Of a stretch of 39,965 bases of DNA, positions 22,836 to 30,726 are shown piece after piece; the first letter of the stretch is position 1; every line of letters begins with the position of its first letter. A model generated the notes under the pieces. It made no database searches and was not told the origin of the DNA. It worked only from the letters and a program-made list of their open reading frames with translations. The stretch lies in IMG/VR virus record IMGVR_UViG_3300021371_000042, positions 1 to 39,965 of that record. One strand, given 5' to 3'. The stretch is from a virus. The translations under genes and the position numbers were made by a program.

Positions 22836-23653
22836 TTACTTTTATTGACTTCGTAAACAAAGAGGCCACTCGGATGTGGTCTGGTAAACACCTAGCAGAA
22901 ACCACAGCCAAACTAGCGCGGTTCAGTGCCTTCCAAGATACTGGCAAGAAGCCACTCGATAAGATCACTGCAGTGGACATCCACGACTACGTGGGCCACC
23001 TACAAGAGCAGGGGCTGTGTGAGAACACGATTAACCACTACAAGGCAGCTATCAGCCGCGTCTACAAGCAGGCCTTGGATCTAGAGCTTGTCGAGAAGGC
23101 ACCCAAGATTACCTTTGCTAAGATCAAGGGTGGTCGTGTGCGCTGGATGGATGCTGAGGAGCTCGACCTACTGAAGGCTTTCTTTGATGGGCACCAGCAC
23201 TGGTGGATGAAGCACCTGGTTGCCATTGGTGTTGGCACTGGTATGCGCTTGGGTGAGATCCTTAGCATAACCCCAGAAATGGTTGTCACCGATTCGGCTG
23301 GCACTTGGATATCCCTGACTGACACTAAGAACGGGGACGATAGAATGGTCCCTTGCCCTAAAAGTGTATACCTAGCTTTACAGGCGTTAGACTTCTGCCC
23401 AAAAAAGCACCACTCGCACCGTAAGTTTTACAATTCGTGGGCAGAAGCACGTAGACATATTGCCCCTGATGACGGTAGCTTTGTGTTTCATACCCTACGT
23501 CACACAGCGGCTACCTACATGGCTAACGACTTACAAGTAAACACGGTGCTGATCGGAAGAATCTTAGGTCATCGTAGTGGTCAAACGACCGCTAAGTATG
23601 TCCATTCCAAGCCCGAGACGCTCCAAGAAATAGCACAACAGATGCTCTCTTAG
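22833..23653 (+). CDS. int: Tyrosine integrase
   Basis: A 273-residue recombinase from the ATG at 22833 (GGGAG 9 bases upstream); an upstream in-frame TTG is unlikely because the Shine-Dalgarno lies after it. The N-terminal SAM-like core-binding domain covers about 1-95 ('ENTINHYKAAISRVYKQAL'). The catalytic domain has GTGMRLGE (Arg), the beta-hairpin Lys in TDTKNGDDR, HTLRHTAAT (His-x-x-Arg), GHRS (His) and the nucleophile Tyr in AKYVHS near the C-terminus. All residues for strand exchange are present. It should integrate the genome at the tRNA-like attP candidate upstream. No separate excisionase or repressor was recognised. Confidence 0.93.
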
Positions 23654-23699
23654 GGGCCTATTTTGGAATCTAAAATAATCTAATGATATCAAGGGTTTG

Positions 23700-23720
23700 A
23701 CTAAGAGACCCCTAAAGAAG
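23700..23720 (+). promoter_or_regulatory. Phage RNA polymerase promoter 1 (upstream of the RNAP gene)
   Basis: ACTAAGAGACCCCTA followed by AAGAAG. It matches the site at 26400 at 19 of 21 bases and resembles the SP6 promoter in layout (conserved upstream part, CTA near -4, GAAG at the start). It lies 22 bases before the microgene at 23742 and 132 bases before the RNAP gene, so the polymerase would transcribe its own gene. Confidence 0.72.
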
Positions 23721-23741
23721 AAATACACGGGAGAACTATAG

Positions 23742-23855
23742 ATGCAACAGCCTAACCTAGAAGGTAGCTGCCACGGTCGCAGCGCAAGTAGTTGGAGTGA
23801 CCCACACCAAGCTCCACCCAAGACAGGGTGGTCATTTGAGGGGGGCGTGAAGTGA
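23742..23855 (+). CDS. 37-residue protein coupled to the RNA polymerase gene
   Basis: ATG at 23742 with CGGGAGAAC upstream. The stop overlaps the GTG of the RNAP gene (GTGA). The protein is 37 residues, with 'HGRSASSWSDPHQAPPKTGW' then an acidic end, lacks helices or membrane segments and has one Cys. It is the first frame after promoter 1 and its Shine-Dalgarno and overlap suggest that it is translated and couples to the RNAP. It could be a leader peptide or a small regulator. Confidence 0.55.
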   Translation: MQQPNLEGSCHGRSASSWSDPHQAPPKTGWSFEGGVK

Positions 23856-26335
23856 ATACACTTACTACCCTAAGCGAGCATCAGGCTCGCATCGAGCAGC
23901 AAATGAAATCTAAAGGTTTCGATAGATACCAGGGAAGACAAGAGAAACAAAAACCAAGCCAACAAGAGGTCCCACATCGGATCATCGTAGAGGCACTCCC
24001 GAAGGTATCACAAGCAATAACATTAGCACTCCAAGAAGACTTACAGAGGTTCTCTAGTGGCTTTGGTAAGAAGTCAGTTTGGTACGAGGAGTTAGAGAAC
24101 CAAGATCCTGACGTCCTAGCATACATTGGTCTCAACTGTTGCTTTGACGCTGTCTTACATACGAACCTACTCACGGGTGCCCTAAGTAACATTGGCTCTA
24201 GGGTCGAGCATGAGAAGTGGGCTGAAGGCCTGCAGATGCATGACAAGGACCTCTTTAAGCGTTTGTCTACCCAAGTCACTAAGGCTCACTCCAGTGAACG
24301 CTATAGGTTCAAGGCCATGCGTATTATTGCAGACAAGGAAGGCTACAGTGTCACTAAGTGGTCTATGAGAAAGAGAGTAGCAGTTGCTGCTCCCATCCTA
24401 AGCGCCATCCTAGAGTATTCTGGTGTCTTCAACCTCACTGAGACAACAGTAAACCTCAAGACTCTAAGGTCACTTGAGTTAACCAATGAGGCCAGTGAAC
24501 AACTACTCTCGATGACTGAAAGAGAGGCTTGGGCCACACCTATGTTTGGTCCAATGGTAGTTCCCCCAACACCCTGGGAAGACTTTGACACTGGTGTCTA
24601 CCTTGATGACGTCTTGTCTTCTCTGGTTCCTCTAGTTCGTAAGTCTACTGGGGAGCAACGCAGAGCTATAGACAACAGTCTGAAGTATGGTCAACCTAAG
24701 TATCTTCAAGCTTTGAATGCACTTCAAGCCACCCCTCTCAAGATAAACCCTACTACCTTAGCTGCATTGGAATGGGTGTCTGAAGAAGGGAAGCGCTTTG
24801 GTAAGTTTCCAGAGATGGAGCCACCAGAGTTACCTAGGTTACCTGAGGACACCTCGGGTCTGTCTGAGGAATACATTCAGCAAATCAGGAAAGACCAGAA
24901 GGCTTGGCATGTCAAAAGGATTGAGGCGAAGGCCAACGTCCAAGTCATAGCCTGTGATCTCCATGACGCTAGAGAGATGTCTAAGTTTGATGAGTTCTAC
25001 ATTGGTTGGTCTTTAGACTTTAGAGGACGAATGTATCCTGTCTCTAGTTTCAACTACCATCGCAATGATCACATCAAGTCGCTCTTCATGTTCGCTCGAG
25101 GCAAGAAGATCGAGGAGAGTGATGCCGGGTGGTTGTCTATTCACTTAGCCAACGTAGGTGACTTCGATAAGATCTCTAAGAAGTCTTTAGAAGACAGGAT
25201 CCAATGGTGCTTAGACAACGAGCCTATGATCCTTAGTGTGGCTGAAGACTTTAAGGCATCCTTTGACATCTGGTCTAAGGCTGACAAGCCCTTCCAGTTC
25301 CTAGCTGCCTGTGTCGCATACAAGAAGCTTCAAGATGAAGGCATCGAGGATTACGTCTGTCACCTACCGATTAGCCTAGATGGCACTAACTCTGGTGTTC
25401 AACACTATGCAGCTGCCTTGCGTCACAAGGATGGAGCTATGGTTAACCTGACCCCATCAGATGAATGCCAAGACGTCTACCAAGTGGTTGCTGATGAGGT
25501 AAACAGGTTGCTTAATCTGGATAACTCTGAAGAGGCTAAGGTCTGGTTGTCTTTTGGTGTCGGTAGATCCACGGTCAAGCGTAACGTCATGACTTACGGA
25601 TACAGTTCAGCTGAGAGAGGCTTTGGTGATCAACTGATCGAGGACCTCATGCAGCCACTACAGAAGGCTGTAAGCTATGGTGAGCTTAGTGAGCATCCGT
25701 TTGGGGTAAGCCGTAGAGAACAAGAGTCCTATGCTAGGTTCTTGGCTAAGGTAAACTACCAGGCGGTCCAGACGGTCATCAAGTCAGTGGCTTCTGGCAT
25801 GGAGTTCTACCAAGCATATGCGGATGCTCTGGCTAGGGAAAGCAAGTCGGTACGCTGGACGTCACCCTCAGGCTTTCCTGTTGTCCAGCGCTACACCAAG
25901 GCTGACGTAAAGCGTGTGAGGATCTTCTTGTGGGATCGAGAGGCCAAGCTGCGGAAAGAGACTAGGGTCAACGTGAGTAGCTTTGGTTCTGTGTTTGACA
26001 CACGAAAGTCTAGGAATGGGGTTAGCCCTAATGCCATCCACAGCCTAGATGCCGCCCACATGCACTTGTCTATCTGTGAGGGCCTAGAGAATGGCGTGGA
26101 GGACTTCTTTATGATTCACGACAGCTTTGGGACGTCCATAGATAAGACATGGAAGTTCTACCACTGCATCCGAGATGCTTTCGTAAACATGTATGAGGAC
26201 CAGTGCGTCTTTGCGAACTTTGAGAAGGAATGCAGGGATCGATTGTCTGACCCAGACATGGATCTACCCCCGGTGCCAACTAAAGGTGACCTAGACATCA
26301 GCGCAATCCGCGACAGTGAATACTGTTTTTCTTAA
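23852..26335 (+). CDS. T7-like single-subunit DNA-dependent RNA polymerase
   Basis: An 827-residue enzyme (T7: 883) starting at GTG with GAGGGGGG upstream. It transcribes the phage genome from its own promoters without host sigma factors. Catalytic residues align with T7: Asp510 in PISLDGTNSG (T7 Asp537), Lys576 in STVKRNVM (T7 Lys631), Tyr584 in MTYGY (T7 Tyr639, sugar selection) and Asp757 in MIHDSFGT (T7 Asp812). LDFRGRMYP (about 388-396) and SPNAIHSLDAAH (about 725-736) are also conserved. The segment about 690-720 should be the promoter-specificity loop. The C-terminus ends in an aromatic DSEYCFS foot. The gene is bounded by promoter 1 and a terminator, so it forms its own unit. Confidence 0.96.
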   Translation: MNTLTTLSEHQARIEQQMKSKGFDRYQGRQEKQKPSQQEVPHRIIVEALPKVSQAITLALQEDLQRFSSGFGKKSVWYEELENQDPDVLAYIGLNCCFDAVLHTNLLTGALSNIGSRVEHEKWAEGLQMHDKDLFKRLSTQVTKAHSSERYRFKAMRIIADKEGYSVTKWSMRKRVAVAAPILSAILEYSGVFNLTETTVNLKTLRSLELTNEASEQLLSMTEREAWATPMFGPMVVPPTPWEDFDTGVYLDDVLSSLVPLVRKSTGEQRRAIDNSLKYGQPKYLQALNALQATPLKINPTTLAALEWVSEEGKRFGKFPEMEPPELPRLPEDTSGLSEEYIQQIRKDQKAWHVKRIEAKANVQVIACDLHDAREMSKFDEFYIGWSLDFRGRMYPVSSFNYHRNDHIKSLFMFARGKKIEESDAGWLSIHLANVGDFDKISKKSLEDRIQWCLDNEPMILSVAEDFKASFDIWSKADKPFQFLAACVAYKKLQDEGIEDYVCHLPISLDGTNSGVQHYAAALRHKDGAMVNLTPSDECQDVYQVVADEVNRLLNLDNSEEAKVWLSFGVGRSTVKRNVMTYGYSSAERGFGDQLIEDLMQPLQKAVSYGELSEHPFGVSRREQESYARFLAKVNYQAVQTVIKSVASGMEFYQAYADALARESKSVRWTSPSGFPVVQRYTKADVKRVRIFLWDREAKLRKETRVNVSSFGSVFDTRKSRNGVSPNAIHSLDAAHMHLSICEGLENGVEDFFMIHDSFGTSIDKTWKFYHCIRDAFVNMYEDQCVFANFEKECRDRLSDPDMDLPPVPTKGDLDISAIRDSEYCFS

Positions 26336-26362
26336 CTAAGACCAACAAACCTAAGTGAACCA

Positions 26363-26390
26363 AAGAGGCCCCCTAAGTGGGGCCTTTTTT
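26363..26390 (+). terminator. Intrinsic terminator after the RNAP gene
   Basis: AGGCCCC (26366-26372) pairs with GGGGCCT (26379-26385) around a 6-base loop and is followed by T6, with AAAG before it. It ends the RNAP transcript 10 bases before promoter 2. Confidence 0.9.
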
Positions 26391-26399
26391 GCGTCTGGG

Positions 26400-26420
26400 A
26401 CTAAGAGACCCCTATCGAAG
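26400..26420 (+). promoter_or_regulatory. Phage RNA polymerase promoter 2 (upstream of the replication genes)
   Basis: ACTAAGAGACCCCTA followed by TCGAAG, the same element as at 23700, placed between the RNAP terminator and the first replication-region gene. It matches the SP6 consensus at about 13 of 21 positions, including GAAG at the start site. Confidence 0.75.
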
Positions 26421-26444
26421 AAGTAACAGAAAAGGATCGTCGAA

Positions 26445-26609
26445 ATGCACCCAAGAGAGAAAATCTTGGGCTTGTGTAGCCTGTTCCAAAACCAAGGACA
26501 GGACATCCCCGACTGGCTTCTCAAGCAAGCCAAAGAGGCGAAGGTAACTTTGCCTGGGGCTAAATCAAACCAAACCAATCAGGAGACTAAAAAAGATGAG
26601 CAAGACTAG
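26445..26609 (+). CDS. 54-residue hypothetical protein at the head of the replication operon
   Basis: ATG at 26445, the first frame after promoter 2, with AAAGGATCGTCGAA upstream. The protein has an N-terminal helix with 'EKILGLCSLFQNQGQDIPDW', a basic middle and a Lys/Asn-rich tail. It overlaps the SSB gene by 14 bases in a different frame. No family recognised. The position after a phage promoter, an acceptable ribosome site and ordinary residue composition support it as a real gene. Confidence 0.6.
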   Translation: MHPREKILGLCSLFQNQGQDIPDWLLKQAKEAKVTLPGAKSNQTNQETKKDEQD

Positions 26610-27144
26610 ATTTACAAGCCCAGCTGGAACAGCCCAATATCCTTGGTTGCAACCAGGACGCCCAGACACAGCCTTTGACGCTGAGGGCAAATACAAGGTG
26701 CAACTCAAGATATCCCCAGAGAACGCCGGGTCACTTAAGGAAATCCTAGAGAACGTCAAAAGCGAAAGCTTCGGTGCTAAGGACAAGGTGATGATGCCGA
26801 TGGATCAAGATCCAGAGACCGGCGAGATCGTCTTCAAGTTCCAATCCAAGTACGAACCTAAGTACTTTGATGCCCAAGGTAACCCCATCCCCCGCGACCA
26901 AGTTCCATCCATGTTTGGTGGGTCTACCCTTCGTGTCTCTGGCATTGCGGATGGCTACACCTCAGCGGGGAAGAAGGGCATCAGCCTGCGCCTAGGTGCC
27001 GTACAAGTGATTGACCCAGTGTCGAGTGGTGGTGGTGACGGTGGTGGCTTTGATGCTGTCGAGGGCGGCTATGTAGTCAACACAGTAACAGGAGCTCAAA
27101 GCTTTGAGACCAAAGACGCTGAAGAAGATAACTACGACTTCTAA
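26596..27144 (+). CDS. Single-stranded DNA-binding protein (T7 gp2.5-like)
   Basis: A 182-residue protein with AGGAG upstream of the ATG. It protects single-stranded DNA during replication and recruits the polymerase and helicase. The core (about 5-140) is an OB-fold type with 'FTSPAGTAQYPWLQPGRPDT', 'YKVQLKISPEN' and 'GISLRLGAVQVID'. A Gly-rich linker (about 142-150) leads to an acidic tail that ends in an aromatic residue (DAEEDNYDF), the hallmark of gp2.5 and bacterial SSB interaction tails. It is followed in T7 order by endonuclease I and primase-helicase. The 3' end overlaps the next gene by 41 bases. Confidence 0.88.
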   Translation: MSKTRFTSPAGTAQYPWLQPGRPDTAFDAEGKYKVQLKISPENAGSLKEILENVKSESFGAKDKVMMPMDQDPETGEIVFKFQSKYEPKYFDAQGNPIPRDQVPSMFGGSTLRVSGIADGYTSAGKKGISLRLGAVQVIDPVSSGGGDGGGFDAVEGGYVVNTVTGAQSFETKDAEEDNYDF

Positions 27145-27553
27145 ACAGGTTAGTCTTAAGTATGGGTTTCGCTCTGGTCTTGAAGACAAGGTCGCCCAGC
27201 AAATCAAAGAAGCTGGCATCGAGCTACTCTATGAGACCGAGAAGATCCTCTATGTGATCCCTGCCCGACAATCCAAGTACACCCCCGACTTCAAGCTGCC
27301 AAAACCTGGCGGCTTTTTCTATGTCGAAACAAAGGGGCGTTGGACTGTCATGGATAGAGCTAAGCACCTTCTGATCCAGAAGCAACAGCCTGACTTAGAC
27401 ATCAGGTTCGTCTTCAGTAATCAGAATGCAAAGCTCTACAAGGGCTCCAAGACCACCTACGCAGCCTACTGCGAGAAGCATGGGTTTAGGTATGCCAACA
27501 AGGTCATACCTGATGACTGGCTGAAAGAAGCCACAACAAAGGAGAGCGTGTGA
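27104..27553 (+). CDS. Endonuclease I, Holliday-junction resolvase (T7 gp3-like)
   Basis: A 149-residue nuclease that resolves branched DNA and can degrade host DNA. The family pattern is clear: FRSGLEDKVAQQI (catalytic Glu), 'YVIPARQSKYTPDF' (Asp), 'FYVETKGRW' (Glu and Lys), 'DIRFVFSNQNAKLYKGS' and 'YCEKHGFRYANKVIPDDW'. T7 gp3 has the same motifs in the same order at 149 residues. No ATG precedes the conserved core in frame. The likely start is the TTG at 27104, with AGGAG 9 bases before it, so the gene begins within the SSB gene. Confidence 0.93.
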   Translation: MRPKTLKKITTTSKQVSLKYGFRSGLEDKVAQQIKEAGIELLYETEKILYVIPARQSKYTPDFKLPKPGGFFYVETKGRWTVMDRAKHLLIQKQQPDLDIRFVFSNQNAKLYKGSKTTYAAYCEKHGFRYANKVIPDDWLKEATTKESV

Positions 27554-27619
27554 ATGGCACATATCCGAGAGCGAGAGACCAGGCGTCTTAAGAAACCTGG
27601 GCATCTCCACAAAAAGTGA
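27554..27619 (+). CDS. 21-residue basic microprotein
   Basis: ATG at 27554 right after the endonuclease stop, with AAGGAG about 9 bases upstream; stop TGA at 27617. The peptide is MAHIRERETRRLKKPGHLHK plus one Lys: highly basic, no Cys. A terminator follows within 10 bases. The good ribosome site and exact fit between gene and terminator suggest it is translated; function unknown. Confidence 0.45.
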   Translation: MAHIRERETRRLKKPGHLHKK

Positions 27620-27623
27620 GAGC

Positions 27624-27653
27624 AAGGGGGCGGCTTAGGTCGCCCCTTTTTTA
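27624..27653 (+). terminator. Intrinsic terminator after endonuclease I
   Basis: GGGGCG (27627-27632) pairs with CGCCCC (27641-27646) around an 8-base loop and is followed by six Ts and an AT-rich tail. Confidence 0.9.
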
Positions 27654-27670
27654 TTATTGGGAGAAACCAC

Positions 27671-28084
27671 ATGACGACTAAAAGAAAAACTACCCCGAAA
27701 TCTACAAAAGCCAATGACCTTGTAAAGCCTACTAGGGAGCAAAAGCTTTCTATCATTGGCCTACTGCAGGACGTCTACGACACTGAAAAGCAGAGATACA
27801 AAGGTAAAGACACCGACCAAGCTGTGGCTGAATGCTTAGACATCACCAGGTGGGGCTGGGTGTCAGAGATTAGAGAAGAGTTCTTTGGTCCAGACGGTAA
27901 CCAAGAAGACCAAATAAGTGAAAAGCTTGTTGTTCTCCATAAAGAACTCAATTCCTGGATGGCTAAAGCCGACAAGGAAGTAGAGTCGGCAAAGGAAGCA
28001 ATCAAGACAATGATCCTGTGCCAGACCCAAGCTAAGAAGCTTATGGATCAGGTGACTGCTTGGGTTAAAGCAGGTGCTCCATGA
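27671..28084 (+). CDS. Hypothetical protein in the replication region
   Basis: A 137-residue protein with TTGGGAG upstream of the ATG and a basic Lys/Thr-rich start. Residues 20-75 contain 'LSIIGLLQDVYDTEKQRYKGKDTDQAVAE' in part and 'RWGWVSEIREEFFG'. Residues 80-135 form one long coiled-coil-like helix. The first part could be a winged-helix type fold, so DNA binding is possible. It is the first gene after the endonuclease terminator and overlaps the next gene by ATGA. The family is not identified. Confidence 0.6.
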   Translation: MTTKRKTTPKSTKANDLVKPTREQKLSIIGLLQDVYDTEKQRYKGKDTDQAVAECLDITRWGWVSEIREEFFGPDGNQEDQISEKLVVLHKELNSWMAKADKEVESAKEAIKTMILCQTQAKKLMDQVTAWVKAGAP

Positions 28085-28281
28085 AAATCAAACGCAAGTC
28101 ACCTTTGACAGGAAAAGAGTTAACGCTCGATTTAGATGTCACTGAAGAACAGATGTCTCGCTGGATGGAAGGCGAATTATCACAGAACGTCTTCAGTCAT
28201 CTGACGGTAGATGAGCGTGAGTTTATCATGACTGGGGTCGTCCCTTCCGAGTGGGAAGCTTTGTTTGGGAGATACAAATGA
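28081..28281 (+). CDS. Small conserved phage protein upstream of the primase-helicase
   Basis: A 66-residue protein starting in the overlap with the previous stop. It reads 'MKIKRKSPLTGKELTLDLDV' then 'EEQMSRWMEGELSQNVFSHL' and 'DEREFIMTGVVPSEWEALFG'. I recall short proteins of this exact layout as widespread in T7-like and marine phages, near primase-helicase or polymerase genes, without known function. Its stop overlaps the primase ATG (ATGA), which ties the two in translation. Confidence 0.72.
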   Translation: MKIKRKSPLTGKELTLDLDVTEEQMSRWMEGELSQNVFSHLTVDEREFIMTGVVPSEWEALFGRYK

Positions 28282-29891
28282 CTGAGCTTATCGAAAGCGA
28301 CTTTGTTGCCCATGTCCCCTGCGAAACCTGTGGATCTAAAGACAACGCCGCCTTGTATGACGATGGTCATACATACTGCTTTGGGTGCGCCACCTATGGC
28401 AAGGAAGAGTTTGGATATGAGCGCACTATAAGTAAGACACCGCCTAACCGTGACCTGATCCCCGGCGAGCACTTGCATCTAGCATCACGTAAGCTGAGCG
28501 AGGCCACATGCAGAAAGTTTGACTACAGCGTCGGTAAGCACGGTGGTCAAGTGGTGCAACTTGCGACCTACCGCGACAAGAACGGCCAGCGCTGCGCTCA
28601 GAAAGTACGCACGAAAGACAAGAAGTTTTCCATCGTAGGTGATGCCAAGGCCATGACCCTGTTTGGGTCTCACCTTTGGTCTAACGGCAACAAGCTAGTG
28701 ATAACCGAGGGCGAGATAGACTGCATGTCGGTGTCTCAAGCCCAAGGCAACAAGTGGCCGACCGTCAGTGTCCCCAACGGATCTCAGTCAGCCAAAAAAG
28801 CCCTCATGAACAACTACGATTACCTGTGTGGCTTCAAAGAAATCATACTGATGTTTGACAACGACAAGGCAGGACAAGAGGCGGCTCTGGAGTGCGCTGA
28901 GGCCCTTCCGATAGGCATGGCTAAGATAGCTAACTTAGGCTCCTACAAAGACGCCTCAGAGGCTCTGGTGGACGGTAATGCCAAAGCCATCATGGATGCT
29001 ATCTGGCAGGCGCGTGAGTACCGCCCGGATGGCATCGTGAGCGCATCAGATTTACGTGAGACCATAGGCGAACAAGAGGCCGTGTCTCCTATCCAGTACC
29101 CCTATCAGCGGCTCAACGAGATCACCAAAGGGTTGAGGCTTGGATCCCTTGTGACAATAGCCGCTGGTAGTGGTGTGGGTAAGTCAACCTTCGTCCGAGA
29201 GATTGCCTACCACGTTCACATGGGTGGCTTTCAGATCGGCATGTTGATGCTGGAAGAGACAACCAAGAGAACCGCCCAGGGCATGGTTGGTCTACACATG
29301 GATAAGAACATCAGTGTGGATCCTGACTGCACCACCAAGGAAGAGATCGAGGCGTCCTTTGATGACCTAGTCAAAGACCGTCAGTTCTATCTGTTCGATC
29401 ACTTTGGTTCGACCGACATAGACATCATCTTGAATCGCATTCGCTACATGAACAAGGCGCTGGGCGCTGAGGTCATCTTCTTAGACCACATCAGCATCCT
29501 AGTGTCTGGGCTGACGGGGCAAGTGTCAGACGAAAGACGCCTGGTAGATGACATCATGAACAGGCTACGTGTCTTAGTTCAAGAGCTCAACATCTGTCTG
29601 ATCGTCGTGAGCCACCTACGCCGCCCCCAGGGCGACACAGGGCACGAAGGCGGTGCCAAGGTAAGCCTTAGCCAACTCCGTGGATCCCATGCAATAGCCC
29701 AGCTGGCTGATTGCTGCATTGGCATCCAAGTAGACCCAGATGAACCCACAGCTGGCCTGCGAAACCTAGTGGTTTTGAAGAACAGGCACACTGGGGAAGT
29801 CGGTGCAGCTGGTGTCCTTCAGTACAGCCAGACCACAGGCAGGCTCAAAGACGCCGAGGGTAACTTTGGTGCCTTCGACGCACCATTTTAA
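28278..29891 (+). CDS. Primase-helicase (T7 gp4-like)
   Basis: A 537-residue bifunctional enzyme (T7: 566). I choose the ATG at 28278 because it overlaps the previous stop and the zinc ribbon begins 14 residues later: CETC (15, 18) and CFGC (34, 37). The TOPRIM primase core follows: VITEGEIDCMS with Glu near 145 and MFDNDKAG with Asp near 196. The RecA-like helicase has the Walker A AGSGVGKST near 295, a Walker B strand VIFLDHIS near 405, and the LIVVSHLRRP motif. It unwinds the fork and lays down primers for the phage polymerase. All catalytic elements are present. Confidence 0.95.
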   Translation: MTELIESDFVAHVPCETCGSKDNAALYDDGHTYCFGCATYGKEEFGYERTISKTPPNRDLIPGEHLHLASRKLSEATCRKFDYSVGKHGGQVVQLATYRDKNGQRCAQKVRTKDKKFSIVGDAKAMTLFGSHLWSNGNKLVITEGEIDCMSVSQAQGNKWPTVSVPNGSQSAKKALMNNYDYLCGFKEIILMFDNDKAGQEAALECAEALPIGMAKIANLGSYKDASEALVDGNAKAIMDAIWQAREYRPDGIVSASDLRETIGEQEAVSPIQYPYQRLNEITKGLRLGSLVTIAAGSGVGKSTFVREIAYHVHMGGFQIGMLMLEETTKRTAQGMVGLHMDKNISVDPDCTTKEEIEASFDDLVKDRQFYLFDHFGSTDIDIILNRIRYMNKALGAEVIFLDHISILVSGLTGQVSDERRLVDDIMNRLRVLVQELNICLIVVSHLRRPQGDTGHEGGAKVSLSQLRGSHAIAQLADCCIGIQVDPDEPTAGLRNLVVLKNRHTGEVGAAGVLQYSQTTGRLKDAEGNFGAFDAPF

Positions 29892-29907
29892 CTAAGAGGA
29901 GAGCAAC

Positions 29908-30177
29908 ATGGGAGCACACTCTCACAAAAGCAAACAAAGGCACCCTAACCCCACCACGTTTAAGCGTGAGCGGTATGAGGTCGGGCATATAACCTTTGAG
30001 GTCATAGACCACCCAGATGACGGTAAAACCTTTGCTCTGATTGCTGGCGAAGCACTTAGCGCTAAGGACCGCCGACCATTGTTCACAGGTTACGTCCAAG
30101 AGGGAATGGGTAAGCAAATGGCGCGCCTAGCATTGAGGCTAATGGATCTAGAAAAAGGAGAGCAACATGAGAAATAG
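29908..30177 (+). CDS. Hypothetical protein downstream of primase-helicase
   Basis: An 89-residue protein with GAGGAGAGCAAC before the ATG. The His/Lys-rich N-terminus ('GAHSHKSKQRHPNP') is followed by a beta-rich middle 'RYEVGHITFEVIDHPDDGKTF' and a C-terminal helix 'GKQMARLALRLMDLEKG'. No known domain. It overlaps the MazG-like gene by 11 bases and reuses the GGAGAGCAAC ribosome site at its own 3' end for that gene. Confidence 0.6.
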   Translation: MGAHSHKSKQRHPNPTTFKRERYEVGHITFEVIDHPDDGKTFALIAGEALSAKDRRPLFTGYVQEGMGKQMARLALRLMDLEKGEQHEK

Positions 30178-30538
30178 AGAGACAGACTATCTGTATTCCC
30201 TGACCATGAACGACTACCAGGCAGACACAGCTGCCACGGCCATCTACAAGTGGAAGGTTGTCTATCCAGCACTGGGGTTGGCCTCAGAAGCAGGCGAGGT
30301 CTGTGACAAGATCAAGAAGCTTATCCGAGACCACGGGATCGACCAAGGTGGTCTAGAGGACCTCAAGGATGCCCAGCGCGTTGCGATAGCTAGTGAGCTT
30401 GGTGACTGCCTTTGGTATATCGCTGCACTGTCACGTGACCTAGGCATCAGCCTTAACGAGGTCGGCCACATGAATCTGGAGAAGCTTAAGTCACGCCAAG
30501 AGCGTGGAAAGCTGGAAGGGTCAGGTGATAACAGATGA
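30167..30538 (+). CDS. MazG-like nucleotide pyrophosphohydrolase
   Basis: A 123-residue protein with the MazG fold pattern: 'YQADTAATAIY', then GLASEAGEVCDKIKK (the ExxE metal site) and ELGDCLWYIAALS (the second acidic pair). It hydrolyses nucleoside triphosphates to monophosphates plus pyrophosphate. In phages it may clean the nucleotide pool or lower alarmone levels during infection. The ribosome site AAGGAGAGCAAC lies in the previous gene. The next gene starts in the overlap ATGA. It fits the nucleotide-supply genes of the region (MazG, RNR). Confidence 0.87.
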   Translation: MRNRETDYLYSLTMNDYQADTAATAIYKWKVVYPALGLASEAGEVCDKIKKLIRDHGIDQGGLEDLKDAQRVAIASELGDCLWYIAALSRDLGISLNEVGHMNLEKLKSRQERGKLEGSGDNR

Positions 30539-30726
30539 ACCTAGTAAACTCTTTTGTAGCCATTGTGGCTTTTGAATCCTTTGATGACTGTGTGTCTTGG
30601 GCACACCAAAAGGACCTATATCAACACTCGCTAGACCAATGCTTCAAGGCCCAGCTGGTACAGCCAGCTAAGAACTTAGCACCCGTGACTAGCCTACGCC
30701 CCAAGGCAAGGCCAACTGAAGAGTGA
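30535..30726 (+). CDS. Small hypothetical protein upstream of the DNA polymerase
   Basis: A 63-residue protein coupled on both sides: its ATG overlaps the MazG stop and its stop overlaps the GTG of the polymerase. It opens with 'NLVNSFVAIVAFESFDDCVSWAHQKD', and is then Gln/Lys/Pro-rich with a basic C-terminus. No domain recognised. It may simply couple translation of the polymerase. Confidence 0.55.
   Translation: MNLVNSFVAIVAFESFDDCVSWAHQKDLYQHSLDQCFKAQLVQPAKNLAPVTSLRPKARPTEE

Noticed and set aside
23660-23699. A host sigma-70 promoter before the RNA polymerase gene (TTGGAA, then AT-rich bases)
   Set aside because: No -10 box close to consensus at a 16-18 base distance could be assigned with confidence, although some host promoter is expected.
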